64,000 bases of DNA from Breoghania sp037026715 (GTDB taxonomy: Bacteria; Pseudomonadota; Alphaproteobacteria; Rhizobiales; Stappiaceae), in the NCBI RefSeq assembly GCF_037026715.1, contig NZ_JBANCG010000005.1:186001-250000 (forward strand), written 5' to 3'. Position 1 is the stretch's first letter. Each line of letters starts with the position of its first letter. Under the pieces are notes generated by a model. It had not been told where the DNA came from. It searched no databases and worked only from the letters and a program-made list of their open reading frames with translations. Position numbers and translations under genes: made by a program. Positions 8,182 to 16,681 of the stretch are shown one piece after another.

Positions 8182-8835
8182 CTACCCCGCCTGCCCGCTC
8201 TGAATGAGCTTCACCGCGCCGCCGATGCCGGCGATCGCCATCTGCGTGCCGATGACGGCGAGGATCAGGCCCATCAGCCGGGTGACGATCTTGATGCCGT
8301 TGGCGCCCAGATAGGCGACGAAGCGGTTGCCGAACAGGAAAAAACCGTAGCTCACGGCGCACAGCACGAAGAACGCCGCGATCGTCGTCACCAGTTCGCT
8401 GAGGCCGTTGCCGGAGGCGAAGTTCACCGCCGTCGCGATCGTGCCGGGTCCGGCGAGGATCGGCACGGCGAGCGGTGCGATGGCGACGTCGAGTTCCGCC
8501 TCCCGGCTCGCGCGCTTGTCCTCGCTCGATGGCTGCTGAACGCGCGAGGCGTCGCCCTGCACCATGTGATAGCCGACGAGAAACACCAGCAGCCCGCCGG
8601 TGATGCGGAAGGCCGGCAGGGTGATGCCGAAGACCTGGAAGATCAGGTTTCCCGCCACCGCGAACACCACGACGATGCCGAAGGCCAGCGCCAGCGCTCG
8701 AAAGGCGACGAGATGGCGGACGTCCTCGTCGTCGCCCGAGGTCAGCGACAGGAAGACAGGCGTGTTGGCGACGGGGTTCATGATCGCGAAGAACGCCGCG
8801 AAGACCGACACCGCATGTCCGAGAAAGCTGTCCAT
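8182..8835 (-). CDS. MarC family membrane protein (first of two)
   Basis: A six-helix inner-membrane protein of the MarC/UPF0056 family, whose transport function is not established. The 217 residues from the ATG at 8835 (MDSFLGHAVSVFAAFFAIMNPVANTP) show the family start, with the NPV motif in the first helix and IAPLAVPILAGPGTIATAV in the second half. The much longer open frame to 9033 has an arginine-rich leader and no homology-like content; GGGAGGAGGGG just before 8835 decides the start. It converges with the enoyl-CoA hydratase gene and diverges from the CoA-binding protein gene. A second MarC gene lies at 37320-37961. Confidence 0.9.
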   Translation of the reverse strand: MDSFLGHAVSVFAAFFAIMNPVANTPVFLSLTSGDDEDVRHLVAFRALALAFGIVVVFAVAGNLIFQVFGITLPAFRITGGLLVFLVGYHMVQGDASRVQQPSSEDKRASREAELDVAIAPLAVPILAGPGTIATAVNFASGNGLSELVTTIAAFFVLCAVSYGFFLFGNRFVAYLGANGIKIVTRLMGLILAVIGTQMAIAGIGGAVKLIQSGQAG

Positions 8836-8948
8836 CCCCTCCTCCCGCAAAGCCGCCGCTTGCCCGCGCCGCGCAAAGCCAATAGCGTTGCCCGCGCGCC
8901 ACGGCCGACGCCGCAAAGACGCACCTGAAGACAACCCCAGGAACCTTC

Positions 8949-9467
8949 GTGTCCCACGATCCCTATCCCGATGCAACGATCCGCGCCATTCTCGACGAGG
9001 TGAAGACCATCGCCATCGTCGGCGCCAGCGCAAATCCGGTCAGGCCGAGCTACTTCGTCATGAAGTACATGATCGACAAGGGATACACCGTCTTTCCGGT
9101 CAATCCCGGCCAGGCGGGCAAGGAAATCCTCGGCCGCCCGTGCTTTGCGAGCCTGAAAGAGGTTCCCGGCCCGGTGGACATGGTCGACATCTTCCGCGCC
9201 TCCGACGCGGTGCCGGGCATCGTGGAGGAAGCGCTGACGCTCCAGCCGTTGCCGAAGGTGATCTGGATGCAGCTCGGCGTGGTCCACGAGGAAGCGGCTT
9301 TGCGGGCGGAGCAAGCCGGCCTTCAGGTCGTGATGAACCGCTGCCCGAAGATCGAATACGGGCGGCTGTCCGGCGAGATCGGCTGGACCGGCGTCAACTC
9401 GCGCACGATCTCGGCCAAGCGGCCCGTCCTGCGCGGCGGCTTTCAGCACCGGGGACTGCGCAAGTAG
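8949..9467 (+). CDS. CoA-binding domain protein (YccU-like)
   Basis: A single Rossmann-type CoA-binding domain related to the alpha subunit of succinyl-CoA synthetase. The visible motifs are KTIAIVGASANPVRPSYFVMKY near the N-terminus, GYTVFPVNPG, and VDIFRASDAVPGIVEEAL followed by KVIWMQLGVVHEEA. The length is 172 aa. Translation starts at a GTG (8949), with AGGAA about 5 bases before it. It lies just upstream of metY on the same strand, an arrangement I recall from other Hyphomicrobiales. The molecular function is unknown beyond likely CoA or acyl-CoA binding. Confidence 0.87.
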   Translation: MSHDPYPDATIRAILDEVKTIAIVGASANPVRPSYFVMKYMIDKGYTVFPVNPGQAGKEILGRPCFASLKEVPGPVDMVDIFRASDAVPGIVEEALTLQPLPKVIWMQLGVVHEEAALRAEQAGLQVVMNRCPKIEYGRLSGEIGWTGVNSRTISAKRPVLRGGFQHRGLRK

Positions 9468-9718
9468 CGGGCTTCAACGCCGCATTCCGGTTGCGGCCGC
9501 CGCACGATTGAGAAACCCTTTGCCGCCTTTTGCGGCGGAAGAGAACGACGTGCTTTGATCTTGATACGCGCAGGCGGCATCGTCCACTGTGGCGCGGCAT
9601 AGCGCAGCCGGCCGGATGCTCTGCCCGGGCACAACCGGAAACGGACCGGCGGCCGATCGGCGCCCCCTCGGCCGCCTCGGTGACCAGAGCACAAAACAAG
9701 ACAAGGGAAACGACCTTC

Positions 9719-11011
9719 ATGACTGACAAGACGAGCGACAAGGCCCCGGGGTTCTCCACGCTCTCCATCCACGCCGGCGCCCAGCCGGATCCGGCCACCG
9801 GCGCGCGCGCGACGCCGATCTACCAGACGACCTCCTACGTCTTCGACGACGCCGACCATGCGGCCTCGCTGTTCGGCCTGCAGGCCTTCGGCAACATCTA
9901 CACCCGCATCACCAACCCCACGACGGCCGTGCTGGAAGAGCGCGTGGCCGCGCTTGAGGGCGGCACCGCGGCGCTCGCCGTCGCCTCCGGCCATGCCGCG
10001 CAGATGATGGTGTTCCACGGCCTGATGCAGCCCGGCGACGAATTCGTCGCCTCCACAAGGCTTTACGGCGGTTCTATCAACCAGTTCGGCCATTCCTTCG
10101 AAAGCTTCGGCTGGAAGGTGAAATGGGCCAACCCGGACGACCTCTCCTCCTTCGAGAAGGCGCTGAGCCCGAAGACCAAGGCGATCTTCATTGAATCCAT
10201 CGCCAATCCCGGCGGCATCGTCACCGACATCGCCGGCATCGCAGCCATCGCGAAGAAGGCTCGCGTGCCGCTGATCGTCGACAACACGCTGGCCTCGCCG
10301 TACCTGTGCCGGCCGATCGAGCACGGCGCCGACATCGTCGTCCATTCGCTGACCAAGTTCATGGGCGGCCACGGCAATTCCATGGGCGGGGTGATCGTCG
10401 ACGGCGGTTCGTTCGACTGGTCGGCCGACGACCGCTACCCGATGCTGTCGAAGCCCCGGCCCGAATACAACGGCATGGTGCTGCACGAGACCTTCGGCAA
10501 CTTCGCCTTCGCCATCGCCATGCGGGCGTTGTCGCTGCGCGATCTTGGCCCCGTGCTGTCGCCGTTCAACGCCTTCATGCTGCTGACCGGCATCGAGACC
10601 CTGCCACTGCGCATGCAGCGCCATTGCGACAACACACTCGCCGTGGCCCGGTGGCTGGAAAAGCACCCGGGCGTTTCCTGGGTGTCCTATGCCGGGCTTG
10701 AAAGCAGCCCGAGCCACGCCTTGATGAAGAAATACGCCCCCAAGGGCGCCGGCGCGGTGCTCACCTTCGGCATCAAGGGCGGATACGAGGCGGGCGTGAA
10801 GTTCGTCGCCGATCTCCAGCTCTTCTCGCATCTGGCCAATATCGGCGACACGCGCTCGCTGGTCATCCACCCCGCCTCCACCACCCACCGCCAGCTCTCC
10901 GACGAGCAGAAGGTGGCCGCCGGTGCAGGCCCGGAGGTGGTGCGCCTGTCGATCGGGCTTGAGGACGTGGACGACATCATCGCCGACCTCGATCAGGCAC
11001 TTCGCGCCTGA
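9719..11011 (+). CDS. metY: O-acetylhomoserine aminocarboxypropyltransferase/sulfhydrylase
   Basis: A PLP enzyme of the Cys/Met metabolism family that makes homocysteine from O-acetylhomoserine and sulfide. The PLP lysine is Lys213 in HSLTKFMGGHGNSMGG, with Asp188 in VDNTLASPYLCRPIEHGAD and the substrate-binding segments YGNI-like FGNIYTRITNPTTAVLEERVA and GGTAALAVASGHAAQ. The length of about 430 aa is the OAH-sulfhydrylase size, longer than MetB/MetZ proteins (about 390). The open frame begins at 9530, but the family N-terminus (GFSTLSIHAGAQPD) and AAGGGAAACGACC before 9719 set the start. With hom at the right end of the window, both methionine-branch enzymes are here but 50 kb apart. No SAM-II-like leader was recognised. 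Confidence 0.92.
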   Translation: MTDKTSDKAPGFSTLSIHAGAQPDPATGARATPIYQTTSYVFDDADHAASLFGLQAFGNIYTRITNPTTAVLEERVAALEGGTAALAVASGHAAQMMVFHGLMQPGDEFVASTRLYGGSINQFGHSFESFGWKVKWANPDDLSSFEKALSPKTKAIFIESIANPGGIVTDIAGIAAIAKKARVPLIVDNTLASPYLCRPIEHGADIVVHSLTKFMGGHGNSMGGVIVDGGSFDWSADDRYPMLSKPRPEYNGMVLHETFGNFAFAIAMRALSLRDLGPVLSPFNAFMLLTGIETLPLRMQRHCDNTLAVARWLEKHPGVSWVSYAGLESSPSHALMKKYAPKGAGAVLTFGIKGGYEAGVKFVADLQLFSHLANIGDTRSLVIHPASTTHRQLSDEQKVAAGAGPEVVRLSIGLEDVDDIIADLDQALRA

Positions 11012-11136
11012 TCGACCGCGCAACAGGAAATCACGGCGTGCGGACACGCGGTCCGCATGCAGGAATGGAAGCCGGCCCCATCACTCGATGTGGTTCATGG
11101 TTTGGCGGACGGGGGTTGTGGGGGCTTTCTGCTCGT

Positions 11137-11271
11137 GGCCCATCCTTCGAGACGCGCCCTGCAGGCGCTCCTCAGGATGACGTTGTGCTTGTTCTTGGTT
11201 TCACAGAAATATCAACATGAACAACGTCATCCTGAGGAGGCCGCGCGAGCGGCCGTCTCGAAGGATGGGCG
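11137..11271. repeat. A-family cloverleaf palindrome, copy A2
   Basis: Outer stem CCATCCTTCGAGACG with CGTCTCGAAGGATGG; inner hairpin CTCCTCAGGATGACGTT with CGTCATCCTGAGGAG. The left side hairpin is GCGCC-CTGCA-GGCGC and the right one GGCCGC-GCGA-GCGGCC. Neither side hairpin matches the A1 sequence, yet both pair perfectly. It lies between convergent metY and the acyltransferase gene and fills most of the 314-base spacer. Confidence 0.9.
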
Positions 11272-11325
11272 GCCTGCTCGCGGCAAAACCGGAAAGACCA
11301 AGTCCCCCGATCACTCTGCCCCCCA

Positions 11326-12249
11326 TCACTCTGGCGCCGGTTTTTTCCGTTTCGCCTTCGGCATGGCCCACTTGCGGTGGATCCACATCCACTGTTCGGG
11401 ATGTTCGCGGATCCAGCCTTCGAAGACCGAATGGATGCGCGCCGTGCCTTCGACGATGTCGGCCTGGCGCTCGCCGTCGCGCGGAATGTCCAGCACGCGG
11501 GCCTCGAAATGGAACCGCGCGCCGTCCTTGCGGATCGTGCGGCAGATGATCAGCGGCACCTGGTAGGTGCGCGCGACCATCACCGGAAACGGATTGGCCG
11601 TCGCCGGATGGCCGAAGAACGGCACCGTCACGCCGCGAATGTCGCGCAGGTCCGCCAGAAAGGCGATGGCCCCGCCGCCGCGCACATGCTGGATCAGCCG
11701 GCGGGCGGTGCTGTGGCTCTTGGCGAACAGGCCACCGGGAAAGTAGCGCTGACGCAGCCGCGTGACATAGGCGTCCGCATAGGGGTTCTTCAGCGCCTGA
11801 TAGACGCCGGCCGTCTCCAGCCCGACATAGCGCGCGGGCTCGGCGACGATCTCCCAGTTGCCGGTGTGCAGCGACACGACGACGGCCGCGCCGCCATGCT
11901 CGGCGATGAAGCTGCGCAGTTCCTCGACGTCGAAGGTGTAACGCCCGGGTTCGGCGTGAAGGCGGTCCAACTGAAAGGTCTCCGCCGCGATCCGGCCGAG
12001 ATTTTCCCACATGGCGCGCACCAGCCTCTCGCGCTCCTCCGGCGCCATGTCCGGAAAGGCCAGCGCGACGTGTTCCAGCGCATGGGCGTGCCGCTTCGTG
12101 TGCGGCGCGATGAGCCGCCAGGCCCGGCCCATGACGCGCGAGGCCACGTCCACCGGCATCAGCCGGATAAGCCCGGCAACGAGCCGCAGCAGGGCATATT
12201 CGCCGCCATAGCGCAGCTTCATCGGGAGGGAGAGTTGGTGAGGGGTCAT
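11326..12249 (-). CDS. Lipid A biosynthesis (lauroyl-type) acyltransferase, LpxL/HtrB family
   Basis: Transfers a secondary acyl chain from acyl-ACP to the lipid A precursor on the cytoplasmic face of the inner membrane. The 307 residues carry the catalytic HX4(D/E) box as HTGNWE in VVVSLHTGNWEIVAEPARY, a downstream KNPYADAYVTRLRQRY block, and AIAFLADLRDIRGVTVPFFG with the family-type DxR...PFFG segment. An N-terminal hydrophobic helix (ALLRLVAGLIRLMP) anchors it. The lysine- and proline-rich C-terminus (KAKRKKPAPE) is basic. The exact acyl chain and position cannot be deduced; rhizobial genomes often have several paralogues. It diverges from the AEC transporter gene. Confidence 0.9.
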   Translation of the reverse strand: MTPHQLSLPMKLRYGGEYALLRLVAGLIRLMPVDVASRVMGRAWRLIAPHTKRHAHALEHVALAFPDMAPEERERLVRAMWENLGRIAAETFQLDRLHAEPGRYTFDVEELRSFIAEHGGAAVVVSLHTGNWEIVAEPARYVGLETAGVYQALKNPYADAYVTRLRQRYFPGGLFAKSHSTARRLIQHVRGGGAIAFLADLRDIRGVTVPFFGHPATANPFPVMVARTYQVPLIICRTIRKDGARFHFEARVLDIPRDGERQADIVEGTARIHSVFEGWIREHPEQWMWIHRKWAMPKAKRKKPAPE

Positions 12250-12422
12250 GTCGTCTTTCGTGCGGCCCGTTCTGACGCGGGCCTGTCGTCCAATTGACCC
12301 TGGGTAAGTAACCCGTTAGGCAATTCTGGATACCCCGAGCCGACCGGCAGACGCAACCGGAACGGCGATCGCGCCCACCCCAGCCGTTCCTTTTCGCCGA
12401 ACCCACCGGATTTTTCCCACCC

Positions 12423-13373
12423 ATGCAGGAAGTCATATCCCTCGCCCTGCCGTTCTTCGGACTGATCTTTCTGGGATACGTCTCGGGCAAGATTCGCTCC
12501 ATCCCGGCCGCCGGGCTGGAATGGATGAACTTCTTCATCCTCTATCTGGCGCTGCCGGCGCTGTTCTTCCAGCTTCTGGCCAAGACGCCGATCCAGGAAC
12601 TGGCCAATCTCGGCTTCGTCGCCACCACCACATTCTCCACCTATTGCGCCTTCGCGCTGGCGTTCTGTTTCGGCATCCTCAAGACCGGCCGCATCGGCGA
12701 GGCGACCATCCAGGGCATGGCCGGCGGCTATTCCAACATCGGATATATGGGCCCCGGCATCACGCTGGCCACGCTCGGCGCGCAGGCCGCCGTGCCGACC
12801 GCGCTGATCTTCTGCTTCGACAACATCCTGCTGTTCACCCTGCTGCCGCTGCTGATGGCGCTGGGCGGCACGGAAAAGGTGGGGTTTCGCAAGGCGGCGC
12901 TGGGCGTTGCCCGCCAGATCGTCACGCATCCCTTCATCGTGGCCACCGCGCTCGGCGTTGCGGCCGCAGCCATCGGCTTCAAGCCGCCGGCAGCCCTCGA
13001 CACGCTGCTGACGTTCCTTCGCTCCGCCGCCGCCCCGTGCGCGCTTTTCGCGCTCGGCGTGACGGTGGCGATCCGGCCGCTCGGGCGCATTCCCGGTGAA
13101 TTGCCGGTGCTCCTGTTCATCAAGCTCATCGCGCACCCGCTGCTGGTTCTGCTGCTTTTGAACTGGATCGGCGGCATCAGCCCCTTGTGGAAGTCGACCG
13201 CGGTGCTGATGGCCTGCCTGCCGCCGGCGGCCAACGTCTTCGTCATGGCGACCGCCTACCAGACCTACGTCCAGCGCGCCTCGGCCATCGTGCTGCTCGG
13301 CACGCTTGCTTCCGTCGTGACGGTGACCGGGTTTCTCTACGCGATCACCAACGGGTTGCTGCCGGGATTGTGA
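12423..13373 (+). CDS. AEC family transporter (auxin efflux carrier type)
   Basis: An inner-membrane secondary carrier of 316 aa with about ten hydrophobic helices in two inverted halves. Family traits are the N-terminal FFGLIFLGYVSGKI, GMAGGYSNIGYMGPGITLA in the first half (Asn in the broken helix), and ACLPPAANVFVMATAYQTY in the second. Bacterial members such as MdcF carry organic anions like malonate. No malonate or other catabolic gene is adjacent, so the substrate is open. It is divergent from the lipid A acyltransferase gene. The large opposite-strand frame here is a shadow. Confidence 0.88.
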   Translation: MQEVISLALPFFGLIFLGYVSGKIRSIPAAGLEWMNFFILYLALPALFFQLLAKTPIQELANLGFVATTTFSTYCAFALAFCFGILKTGRIGEATIQGMAGGYSNIGYMGPGITLATLGAQAAVPTALIFCFDNILLFTLLPLLMALGGTEKVGFRKAALGVARQIVTHPFIVATALGVAAAAIGFKPPAALDTLLTFLRSAAAPCALFALGVTVAIRPLGRIPGELPVLLFIKLIAHPLLVLLLLNWIGGISPLWKSTAVLMACLPPAANVFVMATAYQTYVQRASAIVLLGTLASVVTVTGFLYAITNGLLPGL

Positions 13374-13466
13374 GCGGGCGGGCCGGGCTCGGCGACTGCC
13401 GCTGTTTCCTCTGTCATTGCCCGGCCCCGACCACGGCTGTTGGGTCAAGATGCCCCAAGTTCGGGA

Positions 13467-13573
13467 TGTCATCCCCGCGCAGGCGGGGATCCAGAAACCA
13501 CAGGATCCAGCAGTAGCGCACGGGCCGCAAACGTCTCTGGAATGCTGGATTCCAGCCTCCGCGGGAATGACAA
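13467..13573. repeat. C-family variant repeat, copy C2a
   Basis: The left arm is GTCATCCCCGCGCAGGCGGG, continuing to ATCCAG; the right arm is CTGGATTCCAGCCTCCGCGG, continuing to GAATGAC. The central block contains CCACAGGATC and GCAAACGTCTCTGGAATG. The same block occurs at 50008-50113, so these two are one subfamily. It lies between the convergent AEC and DUF2842 genes. Confidence 0.85.
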
Positions 13574-13621
13574 CCGAGAACGAGATCGGTCAGCGCACCC
13601 ATGCTCTCCCCGCCAGGCGGC

Positions 13622-13819
13622 CTAGCGCCGGTACATCCACCAGATGATTGCCCCGGCGGGGATGGTCCAGGCGAGGCCGGCGACCAGATAATAGGCGATG
13701 CGGGTGAGCTCGGAGGCGCTGCCCATGGTCATGTCGCCGATGACAGCGGCAACGAAGGCGTAGACGACCACGAAGACGACCAGAACGATGGTGCCGAAAA
13801 GACGTTTGAGCGGCGGCAT
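13622..13819 (-). CDS. DUF2842 small membrane protein
   Basis: 65 residues with two predicted membrane helices: LKRLFGTIVLVVFVVVYAFV and IAYYLVAGLAWTIPAGAII, ending in WWMYRR. This matches the alphaproteobacterial DUF2842 pattern (RLFGT at the start, YYxVAGxxW in the second helix). It sits at the end of a much longer open frame on the same strand (to 15226) that is antisense to ctaA; only this part is convincing, and its ATG at 13819 lies just after a GGGACC stretch. It is divergent from ctaA. The function is unknown. Confidence 0.82.
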   Translation of the reverse strand: MPPLKRLFGTIVLVVFVVVYAFVAAVIGDMTMGSASELTRIAYYLVAGLAWTIPAGAIIWWMYRR

Positions 13820-13990
13820 GGAGGGTCCCTTGCGTGGAGCGGCGTGACGATCTGCCGGAGGCGGTGCGCCGACCTGTTTAGCTTCCCCAGGGTGCGAAAG
13901 TCGAGGGCGGAATGGCTTGTCTGCCGGCGCGGTTCGGGCTAGGTCGAATGGCTCGGGGGATGCGCCTTGGGGGAGAGGAAAACACAGCCC

Positions 13991-15076
13991 ATGAATGCCG
14001 ACACCACGTTGACGGGACGCCTCGAGACATCGCCGACGACGCGCGATCGCAAGTGGATACGCCTGTGGCTCTACGCCATCGTCTTGCTGGTCTTTGGCAT
14101 GGTGATGCTGGGCGGGGCCACCAGGCTCACCGATTCCGGCCTCTCCATCACCGAGTGGAAACCGATCCACGGCACCATTCCGCCGCTCAGCCAGTCCGAC
14201 TGGGACGAGGAATTCGCCAAGTACAAGCTTTCGCCGGAATACGAGCGCGTGAACAAGGGCATGAGCCTCGACGCATTCAAGCGCATCTTCTGGTGGGAAT
14301 GGGCGCACCGCTTCCTCGGCCGCTTCGTCGGCTTCGCCTTTTTCGTGCCGCTGGTGTTCTTCTGGGCGACGCGACGCATCGAGCCGTGGCTCAAGCCCCG
14401 TCTCGTCACGCTCTTCGCCATGGGCGGCTTTCAGGGCGCGATCGGCTGGTGGATGGTCGCCTCCGGCCTCGTCGACCGGGTCGATGTCAGCCAGTACAGG
14501 CTGGCGGTGCATCTGACGGTCGCCTGCGGAATTCTTTCCTATGCGCTCTGGCTCGCCCAGCGGTTGTCGCCGCGAAACGACGAAATTTCGGCCGGCGCCC
14601 CACCCGCCGCGCGCCGCCGCGCCTTCCTGCTGGTCGGGCTGGGTCTGTTGCAGATCTTTCTCGGCGGTCTCGTCGCCGGCCTGCATGCGGGGCTGACCTA
14701 CAACACCTGGCCGCTGATGGACGGCGATCTGGTGCCCTCCGGCCTGCTGATGATGAAGCCCGCCTGGGTGAATTTCTTCGAAAACATCACCACGGTGCAG
14801 TTCCAGCATCGTTGCGGCGCTTACCTGCTGCTGGCGGTGGCGCTGTGGCACTGGTGGTCGCTGCGTGCAAGCGGAGCGTCGCGGCGGCTGAAATGGGGCG
14901 CTGGCCATGCCGTGGGCGCGATCCTCATCCAGGCGGCCCTCGGCATCACAACGCTGTTGCTGGTGGTCCCCTTCGGGCTGGCGCTCGCCCACCAGGCGCT
15001 CGGCGTGCTCGTGCTGATGACGCTGGTCGTCCATGCCTCGCGCTTTTATCCAGCCCAGCCGATCGCGAGCGCCTGA
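13991..15076 (+). CDS. ctaA: Heme A synthase (COX15/CtaA)
   Basis: Converts heme O to heme A for aa3-type cytochrome oxidase in the inner membrane. The 361 residues show eight hydrophobic helices and the family signatures GGATRLTDSGLSITEWKPI, FWWEWAHRFLGR (His heme ligand), LAVHLTVACG, GLHAGLTYNTWPLMDG, VQFQHRCGAYLL and ALAHQALGVLVL, which together supply the paired histidines. The type 2 sequence spacing is typical of alphaproteobacteria. The frame opens at a TTG (13967), but the ATG at 13991 is preceded by GGGGGAGAGG and gives the normal N-terminus. No other oxidase gene is nearby. Confidence 0.95.
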   Translation: MNADTTLTGRLETSPTTRDRKWIRLWLYAIVLLVFGMVMLGGATRLTDSGLSITEWKPIHGTIPPLSQSDWDEEFAKYKLSPEYERVNKGMSLDAFKRIFWWEWAHRFLGRFVGFAFFVPLVFFWATRRIEPWLKPRLVTLFAMGGFQGAIGWWMVASGLVDRVDVSQYRLAVHLTVACGILSYALWLAQRLSPRNDEISAGAPPAARRRAFLLVGLGLLQIFLGGLVAGLHAGLTYNTWPLMDGDLVPSGLLMMKPAWVNFFENITTVQFQHRCGAYLLLAVALWHWWSLRASGASRRLKWGAGHAVGAILIQAALGITTLLLVVPFGLALAHQALGVLVLMTLVVHASRFYPAQPIASA

Positions 15077-15201
15077 AGCCGGGCTGAAACGGCGGGCCGC
15101 GTAAATTAACCTAGCGGCCTCCGCCATCGTTAAGGCCTTGTTTATCCCGGCATCCGTAGAACTGGCGATACATTCAAACGCCGGTTTGGGAGGCCTGCAC
15201 C

Positions 15202-16560
15202 GTGACGAAGGCAAGAACAACAACAAATTCCGCGACGCTGGACATCGAGACCCGACTGGCCTTCGCTTCCTTCTCGCCGGAAGACCGCCGCATCCTCGCC
15301 GACCTGTGGCCGAAGCTCGCGGCGAAGATGCCGGGCGTTCTCGATCGCTTCTACGTGCATCTGGGCCGCTTCCCGCAAACCCGCGCGATGGTCGCCGACA
15401 ATACAGCCGGCCTGAAGAAGGCGCAGATGGGTCACTGGAAGCTGCTGTTCAACGAGCCCTTCGGCGCGGCGCATCTCGACAGCATCATGCGGATCGGCTC
15501 TGCCCATTACGGCGTCGGCATCGAGCCGCGCTGGTACATAGCCGGCTATCAGCACATCATGGGGGAGCTGATGGCGCTGGCCGGCGGCGCCGGTTTCCTG
15601 CGCGCCAACCGCGCGCTTGCCGCAAACCGCGCAATCATGCGGGCGATCATGCTCGACCTCGACCTGTCGCTCGCCGTCTATGAGGAGAAGAACGCCGAGG
15701 CCCGCCAGCGGCGCATGCGCCACCGCGAGGAGGCGATCGGGGTGCTGGAAGAGGCGACGGAAACATCGCTTTCGCGCATTGCCGACGTCATGCGCGCCAT
15801 GCGCGAGATGGCCGGCACGCTCGGCCATGTGGCCAACGAGACCAAGACCATGGCCGACGGGGTGGGCGGGGCGCTGGAGCGCGCAAGTGCGGGCGTCTCG
15901 GCGAGCGCGGAGGCCTCAGACGATCTGAAATCCGCCGTCGCCGCGATCCGCGACCAGTCGGACAAGGCCACTCGTCTGGCCGGCGAAAGCCACGAGCGGG
16001 CGACGGCGACCCGTGCCACGGTCCACGAGCTTGCGGACGCCGCCGACCGGATCGGCTCAGTACTCTCGCTGATCAACGACATCGCCGCGCAGACGAGCCT
16101 TCTGGCGCTGAACGCGACCATCGAGGCGGCACGTGCGGGCGAAGCCGGGCGCGGCTTTGCGGTGGTGGCCGCAGAGGTGAAGAAGCTCGCCGAACAGACC
16201 TCCAGCGCCACCGACGAGATCGCCAGCCAGATCGACGCGATCCAGAAGGCGACGACGCGCACGGTCGACGAGATCGAGGGCATCGTGTCCTCCACGACCG
16301 AAATCACCGGCATATCGGGAGAGATCGGCGCCTCGATCGCCGGCAACATGTCCGCGATCGGCGACATTTCCCTCAGCATGCAGACGACGGCCACCGCCGC
16401 CAGCGGCGTTTCCGCCAACATCGACGAATTGCGCAATGTGGCGGGCGAAACGCTGGCGGCAAGCGAGGGCGTCGGCTGCTCGGTCGACACGGTCGGCTGC
16501 GAGGTCGAAGCCCTGCGCAAGGAGATCGGCGTCTTCTTCGACCGCATCCGCGCCGCGTAA
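15202..16560 (+). CDS. Globin-coupled methyl-accepting chemotaxis protein
   Basis: A soluble heme-based oxygen-type sensor coupled to a chemotaxis signalling domain, like HemAT. Residues 15-165 form the protoglobin domain, with the proximal His102 in MRIGSAHYGVGIEPRWYIAG and aromatic residues Phe50/Tyr51 in the distal region. Residues 175-450 form the coiled-coil signalling domain, with the hairpin tip INDIAAQTSLLALNATIEAA (about 291-310) and RGFAVVAAEVKKLAEQ. No transmembrane segment or C-terminal CheR-tethering pentapeptide is seen. It starts at a GTG with GGGAGG 8 bases upstream. No che or flagellar genes lie in the window, so it is an orphan receptor here. Confidence 0.92.
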   Translation: MTKARTTTNSATLDIETRLAFASFSPEDRRILADLWPKLAAKMPGVLDRFYVHLGRFPQTRAMVADNTAGLKKAQMGHWKLLFNEPFGAAHLDSIMRIGSAHYGVGIEPRWYIAGYQHIMGELMALAGGAGFLRANRALAANRAIMRAIMLDLDLSLAVYEEKNAEARQRRMRHREEAIGVLEEATETSLSRIADVMRAMREMAGTLGHVANETKTMADGVGGALERASAGVSASAEASDDLKSAVAAIRDQSDKATRLAGESHERATATRATVHELADAADRIGSVLSLINDIAAQTSLLALNATIEAARAGEAGRGFAVVAAEVKKLAEQTSSATDEIASQIDAIQKATTRTVDEIEGIVSSTTEITGISGEIGASIAGNMSAIGDISLSMQTTATAASGVSANIDELRNVAGETLAASEGVGCSVDTVGCEVEALRKEIGVFFDRIRAA

Positions 16561-16613
16561 GGGCGAGAGGCGCTCCGCCCCGCCTGCCCTCAAGCCCCTC
16601 GCCTTTCGATGCA

Positions 16614-16630
16614 TTTGTGCTGTGCACAAA
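16614..16630. promoter_or_regulatory. Candidate operator upstream of the CitE-like gene
   Basis: A perfect inverted repeat, TTTGTGC-TGT-GCACAAA, lies 52 bases before the start at 16682. A GCTATACC stretch (16634-16641) just downstream could be a -10 element. No regulator gene is adjacent. The binding protein is unknown. Confidence 0.4.
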
Positions 16631-16681
16631 AAGCGCTATACCAGTCGGCAAAATCCGGGGACCGAGGGAGGAATGACCCGC

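Noticed and set aside
9468..9718. Possible SAM riboswitch before metY
   Set aside because: Alphaproteobacterial methionine genes often carry a SAM-II element, but I could not find its conserved core in this leader. A CCGCC/GGCGG hairpin at 9521-9538 lacks a T-run and other features.
12246..13472. A 408-codon minus-strand frame over the AEC transporter
   Set aside because: The plus strand gives a multi-helix transporter with family motifs; the opposite frame is charged low-complexity sequence.
13820..15226. Upstream part of a 534-codon minus-strand frame opposite ctaA
   Set aside because: It is antisense to the heme A synthase gene; only the last 65 codons match DUF2842.
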